In this document: one piece after another, positions 58,162 to 64,000 of the stretch
How the letters are laid out: every line of letters starts with the position of its first letter
How positions within the stretch are numbered: the first letter of the stretch is position 1
DNA from: Phytohabitans kaempferiae
GTDB lineage: Bacteria > Actinomycetota > Actinomycetes > Mycobacteriales > Micromonosporaceae
Length of the DNA: 64,000 bases
Assembly: GCF_042433955.1 (NCBI RefSeq)
Contig: NZ_JBHLUH010000068.1
Location: 124,001-188,000, forward strand
Direction: 5' to 3'
Position numbers and translations under genes: made by a program
The notes under the pieces: model-generated
Databases searched by the model: none
What the model saw: only the letters and a program-made list of their open reading frames with translations
Told to the model about the DNA's origin: nothing

Positions 58162-60746
58162 GAAGGCTCTCCTGTCGCGTCGTTGTTGGTGGCGTTGGCC
58201 AGGGGACGGCGGCCCGCGACACCGCGGGCGTACGCGGACATGGCGGACGCGACCTGTGCGGGGTCACGGCGCTCGGACCGGCCGGCTTCGCCGCTGGGCG
58301 GCACCGCACCGGGTATGAGGTGTGCCTGGGGCTTGCGGATCGGCAGGCCGGTGCGCGTGGTGCCGATGACCTGCGGGCTCTCGAGCTGCGAGGCGGCACG
58401 CCACCCCTCGTCGCCGGGAGTGCTCCAGTTGGCGACGGCCGGCGGGACCGGGGACTGCGGGGGCGGGTCGGTCGGCTCCGCGCTCTGCTCCAGCCCCATC
58501 CCGTGGTCCGCCCGGAACCAGCTGTTGACCTGCTCGAAGATGATCAGCTCCTGGGTCTGGTCGATCTCGCGGACCGGTGCCCTGCCCTGCGCCGGTATCG
58601 GGTCCGGCGCCGCGCTCGGTGGCGGCTTGCTGGGAAGGCCGCCGTTGGTCGGCGGGAGCGGCCCGGCGTGGGGCATCCGGGGCAGCGGGATCTGCATGCC
58701 GGCCGGTGCCGGGCTGACCGGGATCGGGCCGTCCATGCGGATGCCCGCCTCCAGCGCCCCCACGAAGACCGGTGAGTGTCCCGCGCTGGGCAGCTCCTGG
58801 TCCTTGGGGAGCGGGCGGATCAGCTTGCCCGGGAGCGCGACCTCGGCGATCGTGCCGAGGCGCGGGCCAGGGCGCAGCTCCACCGTCGCGCCGAGCCGGA
58901 TGGCGAGCTGGCCGACCACGACCAGACCCATCGCCCGCACCGCCGCGACGTCGATCGCCGGTGGCCGGGAGAGCACCTGGTTGAGCTGCCCCAACCGCTC
59001 CTTGGGCAGGCCCACGCCCTCGTCGCTGATCTGCACGATGACCCGGTCGCCGAGGCTGCGGGCGGTCACCCAGGTCTCGCTCTCCGGCGGGGCGTACGTG
59101 GTCGCGTTGTCCATCAGCTCGGCGAGCAGGTGCACGACCTCGTCCACCGCGTCCCGGGAGACCGCGACGTCGGTGTCCACCACGCCGAGGCGTACCCGCT
59201 GATAGTGCTCGATCTGGGAGAGCGCGGCCTGGAGCATCTTCGGCAGCGGCACGTCATCGTGCCGCATGCGGCCCACGCCGACGCCGCCGAGCACCAGCAG
59301 GCTGGCGTTGATCCGCGCCATCCGGGTCGCCAGGTTGTCCAATGTGTACAGACGTTGCAGTCGCTCCGGATCGGTCTCGTCCTGCTCGACGAGGTCGACC
59401 TGGGCCAGTACCGCGTCCACCAGGCGCTGCTCGCGGCGGCTGAGGTGGATGAAGATCTTCGCGGTGTTGGCCCGCATCACGGCCTGCTCGGCGGCGGTGC
59501 GGACGGCCGCCCGGTGAACGGCGGTGAATGCCTGGCCCACCTCGCCGATCTCGTCGCCGCTGCCGCGGTCGACGGTGGCCGCCTGCGCCGCGAGCATCTC
59601 CGGATGGACGGAGGCGTCCGCGCTGCGCAGCTCCTCCACCATCGCCGGCAGCTCGTCGAACGCGACCGCGTTGGCCGCGTCGCGCAGCCGCCGCAGCCGG
59701 TGCGTGATCTGGCGGGCGACCGCCCACGTGACCAGCACGGTGAGGGCGAGGGCCACGGCCATCGCGGCCGCCTCGAGGATCGCGTTGCGCCGCTCGTCGA
59801 CCCGGGCCGCGTCGATCTCGTCGAAGACCGCGCTGTCGACGCGCTGCTGCACCTCGTACAGGCGGCGCGCCCAGTCCTGGGTGGCGTCGATCCAGGCGGT
59901 GGTGCCGACCCGCAGCCGCGTGCCCGGCTCGGCGCGGGAGACCTGGTCCTGCAACCGTTGCAGGCCCACGATCTCTTCACCGCTGCCGGCCTGCTCCCAC
60001 CAGACCCGCCACTCGGGTTGGGACAGGCTGAGGAAGGTGAGGCTGTTTTCGGTGAAGCTGGTGCGGGACGCGGTGATGTCCTGCTGCATCGCCGGCGTCA
60101 GCTGCCCGGCGGCGAGGGCGCGCATGACCGCGACCTGCTGCTGGCCAACCGACTCGCCCGCCTTGGAGAGCGCGGCGGATGCCCGGATCTGGTCTGCGAT
60201 CTCGGCGGACTCGACGCCCTGCGCGATCGCCTCCCGGTACGACAGCAGGTCCGCGATGATGATGCGGTAGCTGAAGGTCATGGCGGAGACCGAGGCGTTC
60301 GCCGCGGTTCGCACCTGCGCCCGCAGTGGTCCAAGGTCGTCGATGGATCCGTCGATTCGCTGGAGGACGGCCGCGGTGCCGGTGGGCACGGATGGCACCA
60401 GGGCGCGCTGTCGCCGGTACTGGGCGACCGCCTGGTCCGTCTCCGCCGTCTGCTTCGCGTACGTGTCCTCCTGGCGAGTGCCCCCGGTGGCCAGAAGATC
60501 GGCCGCGGAGACCCGCTCGCGCTGCAACTGGTATGCCAGGGCGCCCGCGTCGGCGCCGAGGCGCGCGAGGACACCGAGGTCGCTGGCCCGTTCGGCTTGC
60601 TGGACGCTGCCCGCGAGCGCCAGGCCGGCGAAGCCGACCACGGCGACCAGGGGCGCGGCCACGATGATGCGCATGCGAGAGGCGATCTTCCAGCCCCGCT
60701 GCCGAGGGCCCGGCCGGGCCGCATGGGCTTTTGTACCGGACGCCAA
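58158..60746 (-). CDS. nitrate-sensing-domain histidine kinase-like protein, second copy
   Basis: 862 residues. Two membrane helices (about 27-47 and 330-350) flank a NIT-like extracellular domain, then HAMP, a dimer helix region (IFIHLSRREQRLVDAVLAQV) and HATPase with ELMDNATTYAPPESE (about 545-560) and DEGVGLPK. Like the first conservon kinase, it lacks a convincing H-box His. The C-terminal ~220 residues are Pro-rich and disordered. Coupled by ATGA to the roadblock gene. Confidence 0.9.
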   Translation of the reverse strand: MASGTKAHAARPGPRQRGWKIASRMRIIVAAPLVAVVGFAGLALAGSVQQAERASDLGVLARLGADAGALAYQLQRERVSAADLLATGGTRQEDTYAKQTAETDQAVAQYRRQRALVPSVPTGTAAVLQRIDGSIDDLGPLRAQVRTAANASVSAMTFSYRIIIADLLSYREAIAQGVESAEIADQIRASAALSKAGESVGQQQVAVMRALAAGQLTPAMQQDITASRTSFTENSLTFLSLSQPEWRVWWEQAGSGEEIVGLQRLQDQVSRAEPGTRLRVGTTAWIDATQDWARRLYEVQQRVDSAVFDEIDAARVDERRNAILEAAAMAVALALTVLVTWAVARQITHRLRRLRDAANAVAFDELPAMVEELRSADASVHPEMLAAQAATVDRGSGDEIGEVGQAFTAVHRAAVRTAAEQAVMRANTAKIFIHLSRREQRLVDAVLAQVDLVEQDETDPERLQRLYTLDNLATRMARINASLLVLGGVGVGRMRHDDVPLPKMLQAALSQIEHYQRVRLGVVDTDVAVSRDAVDEVVHLLAELMDNATTYAPPESETWVTARSLGDRVIVQISDEGVGLPKERLGQLNQVLSRPPAIDVAAVRAMGLVVVGQLAIRLGATVELRPGPRLGTIAEVALPGKLIRPLPKDQELPSAGHSPVFVGALEAGIRMDGPIPVSPAPAGMQIPLPRMPHAGPLPPTNGGLPSKPPPSAAPDPIPAQGRAPVREIDQTQELIIFEQVNSWFRADHGMGLEQSAEPTDPPPQSPVPPAVANWSTPGDEGWRAASQLESPQVIGTTRTGLPIRKPQAHLIPGAVPPSGEAGRSERRDPAQVASAMSAYARGVAGRRPLANATNNDATGEPS

Positions 60747-60810
60747 GATTCACTCCCACGGGTGGTCGGCACAGTTCGATGTGCACGTTGCAGCTAGCAA
60801 ATCCCATGGC

Positions 60811-60829
60811 GTCGCACATGACGTGCGAC
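60811..60829. promoter_or_regulatory. palindrome upstream of the second kinase
   Basis: GTCGCAC-ATGAC-GTGCGAC (60811-60829) is a perfect 7-bp inverted repeat, 65 bases before the kinase start at 60746. The 167-base gap 60747-60913 also has two GGTAC words about 17 bases apart. A possible operator for the divergently or tandemly placed XRE regulator encoded at 60914-61357, which reads in the same direction just upstream. Confidence 0.35.
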
Positions 60830-60913
60830 AAACGGGGTTGCCCGTGGTACGGAAAACTGGTACCCGCATCTGTACCGTCCGGAGAGGAGCAAGCACTCTC
60901 CGTGCACGAAATC

Positions 60914-61357
60914 CTAGCGGCGACGCCCCCGGCTCAGGGCCCGGTCGATCACGGTGCGCAGGTCGTCGATCTCCACCACGACCTCGGTGGGGCCGAGCAT
61001 CGCGCCGTTGTCGACGATCATCGCCACGATGTCGTCGGCGGGCGTACGCGGGCGTGGGGCGATATGCTCGCGGGGCCCACGCCGCCCGTCCGCCGCGATC
61101 TGCTCGCGCGCCACCTCGGGCCAGAGCGCGGTCAGCAGCCCGCCGGTGCCGAGCACCTCGTCGCAACGAACTGCCAGCTCACGGCTGCCGTAGCGCCGGC
61201 CGGACTCGACCGCCGCCACGGTCTCCCGGCTGAACCGGACCCGGTCGGCCAGCGCGCGCTGGGTCATCCCGCCGCGGGTCCGCCAGTGCCGCAGCTCGCG
61301 CCGGAACCGGCGACTGGCTATCGAATCAGGGGCAGCGTCGGATGGCGCACCGTCCAT
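60914..61357 (-). CDS. XRE-family HTH regulator
   Basis: 147 residues. The HTH is RGGMTQRALADRVRFSRETV, followed by AVESGRRYGSRELAVRCDEV, the HTH_31 pattern common in actinobacterial developmental regulators (the BldB/WhiJ-type companions). The C-terminal half is not the usual DUF397-paired effector. ATG 61357 follows GAAGGTGAG. No small DUF397 gene is adjacent, so the partner is not clear; it lies directly upstream of the second kinase gene. Confidence 0.85.
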   Translation of the reverse strand: MDGAPSDAAPDSIASRRFRRELRHWRTRGGMTQRALADRVRFSRETVAAVESGRRYGSRELAVRCDEVLGTGGLLTALWPEVAREQIAADGRRGPREHIAPRPRTPADDIVAMIVDNGAMLGPTEVVVEIDDLRTVIDRALSRGRRR

Positions 61358-61540
61358 GTGCTCACCTTCGAGTCGACCCGGCCTATCGAAAAATCCGCCG
61401 CTCCCCATTCTGACGGGCCGACCGACCGCTGGAAAGGCACACCAAATGATCGACACGGATAGTGACTGACTTTTCCATCCGACATCGAGCGGAGTTTCGC
61501 GACGGACCGTGACGACGGATGGAAAAGGGCCAGTTGTCGA

Positions 61541-62809
61541 TCAAGCCGCGCGAGGCGCCCGCTCGTCCACTCGGGCAAAGGTCTCGACGAATACCGGCAA
61601 TGCGTGGTGCGCCCGGAAGCCCGCATTCGGCTTGAACGAACTGACGTGCTCGGGCGCCAGCCGGAGGCCGGGAACCGCGGCCGTGAGTTGGGTCAACGCG
61701 ACCTGTGCCTCGAGCCGGGCGAGCGCCGCCCCGATGCAGAAGTGTGGCCCGTAGCCGAAGGAGAGGTGGTCGCGGCCGTCGGCCCGGTGCGGGTCGAAGA
61801 CGTCGGGGTGGGCGAAGACCCCGGAGTCGCGGTTGGCGGCGCCGAGCAGCAGCAGGCACCGGGAACCGGCCGGGATGGTGGTCTCGCCGATCGCGACGTC
61901 GCGCGTGGTGACCCGCAGCCAGCCGTCGATCGCCGGGCCGAAGCGGAGCGTCTCCTCGATGAACGCCGGCACGCCGGCCGGATTTTCCACCAGCCGCTCC
62001 CACCGGCTCGACACCGAGAGGGCGTTGTCGAGGCTGTGCGCGATCAGGCCGGAGGTGGTCTCGTGGCCGGCGACGAGCAGGTTGAACGCCAGGCTGGCGA
62101 CCTCGTCCTCGGTGAGGATCTCGTCGTCGCCGCCGCGATAGCGCAGCGCCTTGCTGATGAAGTCGTCGCCGTCGTGGCCCTCTCGCACGCGGATGGCCAC
62201 GAGCCGCTGGCAGTAGCGCCAGAAGTCGAGCAGGCCCTGGGCGAGGCGCACCTGCTCGGCCGGGTCGGGCTGACCCCAGACCAGCGCGATCTGCCCGTCG
62301 GACCAGCTCTTGATGGCCGGTACGTCTTCGGGCGGCGCGCCGAGCAGGTCGACGATGACGAGCAGCGGCAACTCGGCCGCGAAGTCGGAAACGAGATCGA
62401 CGACGGTGCCCCGCCGGGCGACAAGGCGGGACACCAGCTCGTCGACGCGCCGGCGCACCATGGCGCCGTATTGCTCGTTGACGCGCGCTGCGGTGTTGGC
62501 GAAGGTCGCCCGCAGCGCGCGGCGAGTGCGCGTGTGCGTCGGCGCGTCGGCCGCCGCTGTGGTCGGAGGCGCGTCGATCTGCATGACGATCGACAGCGCT
62601 TCCGGACACATGTCATAAATGGGCATCAGGGTGAGCGCGTTGCTGAATGCTTCGCTGTCGCCGAGCGCGGTGCGCACGTCAGCATGTTTCGTGATCAACC
62701 AGAGTCCGAGGTCGTCGGCGTAATGCACCCGCTCGGGGCCGTCGAGCAGATCCCGCCAAATAGCGGCCGGGTCGGTGAGATAGGTGCCAGAGAACGGCCT
62801 GAGCTCCAT
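61541..62809 (-). CDS. cytochrome P450
   Basis: 422-residue bacterial class I P450. The haem-binding loop FGYGPHFCIGAALAR places the Cys ligand at about residue 358. The I-helix oxygen-activation motif is AGHETT (about 250), and the ExxR pair is in FIEETLRFGP. No signal peptide. A ferredoxin and reductase are not adjacent, so electron donors are elsewhere. The substrate could be anything from a terpenoid to a fatty acid; no biosynthetic cluster surrounds it. Confidence 0.93.
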   Translation of the reverse strand: MELRPFSGTYLTDPAAIWRDLLDGPERVHYADDLGLWLITKHADVRTALGDSEAFSNALTLMPIYDMCPEALSIVMQIDAPPTTAAADAPTHTRTRRALRATFANTAARVNEQYGAMVRRRVDELVSRLVARRGTVVDLVSDFAAELPLLVIVDLLGAPPEDVPAIKSWSDGQIALVWGQPDPAEQVRLAQGLLDFWRYCQRLVAIRVREGHDGDDFISKALRYRGGDDEILTEDEVASLAFNLLVAGHETTSGLIAHSLDNALSVSSRWERLVENPAGVPAFIEETLRFGPAIDGWLRVTTRDVAIGETTIPAGSRCLLLLGAANRDSGVFAHPDVFDPHRADGRDHLSFGYGPHFCIGAALARLEAQVALTQLTAAVPGLRLAPEHVSSFKPNAGFRAHHALPVFVETFARVDERAPRAA

Positions 62810-62975
62810 GCCTTGCCTCCTCGGGACTTCTACCGTGCGATACCGAAGAGGATTTAGTCAATACCGATTCTTGATACGCAATTAGAGGTTCACGTGGGCT
62901 CAATAGATGCAAGTTGCGAAATGCACGTGAGCCTCGTTTGTGCGGATCACGAAAGGCGGTCTCGGCACAATGGCG

Positions 62976-64000
62976 TCAGGGCACGAACACCTCGCCCCGT
63001 TTCAACACGCGGAGCCAGCGGCAACCGTACCGGCCCAGGCGCAGCGTCATCCGCCCGTCCTCCACCGGCGTGCTGCCACCGGCGATCAGGTCGACGAGGC
63101 GGTCGTCCGGCTCGAGCCCATCCAGCCGCAGCGTCACCTCCGCCGGCTCGGCGGCGAAGTTGTGCAGCGCCACGACCGTGCCACCGTCCTGATCCGCCCG
63201 GTGCGCCAGCACCGTGTCCGCGTCGTGGGTCAGCACCTGGTACCGGCCCCAGGCCAGCTCGGGGCACTGCCGGTAGCGGCGGATCAGCAGCTTCATCCAG
63301 GACAGCAGCGAATCCGGGGCGCGCACCTGGGAGACGACGTTCACGTTCGCCGGGCCGAACTCGCCCCGCACCACCGGAGCGCTGAGCTGGTCCGGGTCGG
63401 CCGGGGAGAAGCCGCCGTTGTGGTCGTCGGACCACTGCATCGGGGTACGCACGGCGTTGCGCCCCTCCACGCCCAGCTCCTCCGCCATGCCGATCTCCTC
63501 GCCGTAGAAGAGCACCGGCGTTCCGGGCAACGAGAAGAGCAGGCTGTAGACCATGCGGATGCGGTCCATGTCACCGTCCAGCATGGAGGGCAGGCGGCGG
63601 CGCAGGCCGCGCCCGTACACCTGCATGTTCTTCTCCGGACCGAACGCGTCGAAGACCTCCTGCCGTTCGTCGTCGCTCAGCTTGTCCAGCGTCAGCTCGT
63701 CGTGGTTGCGGACGAAGGTGGCCCACTGCGCGTCCTTGGGCTCGATCGGCCGCTCCTCCAGCGCCTTGGCCAGCGGTGCCGCCGACTCCCGGGCCAGCGA
63801 CAGGTAGAGCTGCTGCATCCCGATGAAGTCGAAGCACATCGTGAGCTCGTCGCCGTCCTCGTCGCCGAAGAAACGCATCGTGTCCGGGTACGGCAGGTTG
63901 ACCTCGCCGAGCAGGACCGCCTCGCCGTAGCGGCGGGACAGGAAGGCCCGCAGGTCACGCAGGTAGCGGTGCGGGTCGGGCAGGTCGTCGGCCCCCAACG
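62976..64000 (-). CDS. GH13 alpha-amylase/trehalose-synthase-like enzyme, 3' part
   Basis: At least 340 residues of the C-terminal part of a GH13 enzyme; the N-terminal barrel start and nucleophile lie beyond the right window edge. Visible are the acid/base Glu region AVLLGEVNLPYPD, the stabilising Asp in FVRNHDELTL, and the (beta/alpha)8 end SLPGTPVLFYGEEIGMAE with AVRTPMQWSDD, as in TreS and alpha-glucosidase-type proteins. A C-terminal beta domain (TVVALHNFAAEPAEVTL) follows. Trehalose synthase or a related alpha-glucan enzyme; the sequence does not decide. Confidence 0.85.
   Translation of the reverse strand, partial: LGADDLPDPHRYLRDLRAFLSRRYGEAVLLGEVNLPYPDTMRFFGDEDGDELTMCFDFIGMQQLYLSLARESAAPLAKALEERPIEPKDAQWATFVRNHDELTLDKLSDDERQEVFDAFGPEKNMQVYGRGLRRRLPSMLDGDMDRIRMVYSLLFSLPGTPVLFYGEEIGMAEELGVEGRNAVRTPMQWSDDHNGGFSPADPDQLSAPVVRGEFGPANVNVVSQVRAPDSLLSWMKLLIRRYRQCPELAWGRYQVLTHDADTVLAHRADQDGGTVVALHNFAAEPAEVTLRLDGLEPDDRLVDLIAGGSTPVEDGRMTLRLGRYGCRWLRVLKRGEVFVP

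Overview
The window is high-GC actinobacterial DNA. Very high G+C at third codon positions, frequent GTG starts, stop/start overlaps of the ATGA or GTGA type, two conservon-type (Cvn) signalling loci, a GPGG-motif small membrane protein, LacI/CebR-type operators and a MsiK-less sugar ABC transporter all fit a filamentous actinomycete, probably Micromonosporaceae. That family call is inference, because no rRNA or other taxonomic marker is present. I recognise about 52 protein genes and two clearly broken ones. I saw no tRNA, rRNA, CRISPR array or intact transposase.

Layout. 1-6.8 kb: end of an SDR dehydrogenase, a thymidylate-kinase-like protein, and a SigB/SigF-type sigma factor. These are followed by a nucleotidyltransferase / BON-like / metallophosphoesterase operon and a tiny membrane protein, both preceded by promoters that look like targets of that sigma factor. 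Then come an MHYT sensor, a secreted M23 peptidase and an HD phosphohydrolase. 6.9-13 kb: an alpha-glucoside uptake and hydrolysis locus (aglEFG, LacI regulator, GH13 glucosidase) with LacI-type operators. 13-20 kb: MFS exporter, DUF234-type ATPase, and a 1405-residue helicase-nuclease that resembles defence-island proteins. 20-23 kb: xylose locus with intact xylulokinase and ROK repressor, but a xylose isomerase reduced to its two ends. 23-27 kb: exopolysaccharide sugar transferase and a VWA lipid- or membrane-anchored protein. 27-32 kb: lactonase, GntR regulator, lutABC lactate oxidation, LysR-like protein. 32-38 kb: an internally duplicated membrane protein and a complete conservon (kinase, roadblock, DUF742, GTPase). 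38-43 kb: two paralogous-domain proteins, then DUF4331 protein, a broken TPR gene and a nickel/cobalt transporter.

43-46.5 kb: Baeyer-Villiger-type monooxygenase, SDR and alpha/beta hydrolase in one operon. 46.5-47.3 kb: an 0.8 kb repeat-rich, apparently non-coding stretch. 47.3-52.3 kb: a LacI-like sensor fused to GGDEF-EAL beside a secreted GH6-CBM2 cellulase with a long structured leader and a CebR-like box. 52.3-57.7 kb: branched-chain-type ABC transporter (livKHMGF) with a methyltransferase. 57.7-64 kb: a second, two-gene conservon-like pair, an XRE regulator, a cytochrome P450 and the 3' part of a GH13 enzyme that runs off the window.

The genes describe a saprophyte that takes up and degrades plant sugars (alpha-glucosides, xylose, cellulose, lactate) and invests in membrane-to-GTPase and cyclic-di-GMP signalling. 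The most striking observations are two independent genes that have lost their middles (xylA and the TPR gene), a perfect hairpin that locks the ribosome-binding site of the DUF4331 gene, sigma-B-like promoters next to the sigma gene, and the sugar-sensor/c-di-GMP fusion paired with a cellulase.
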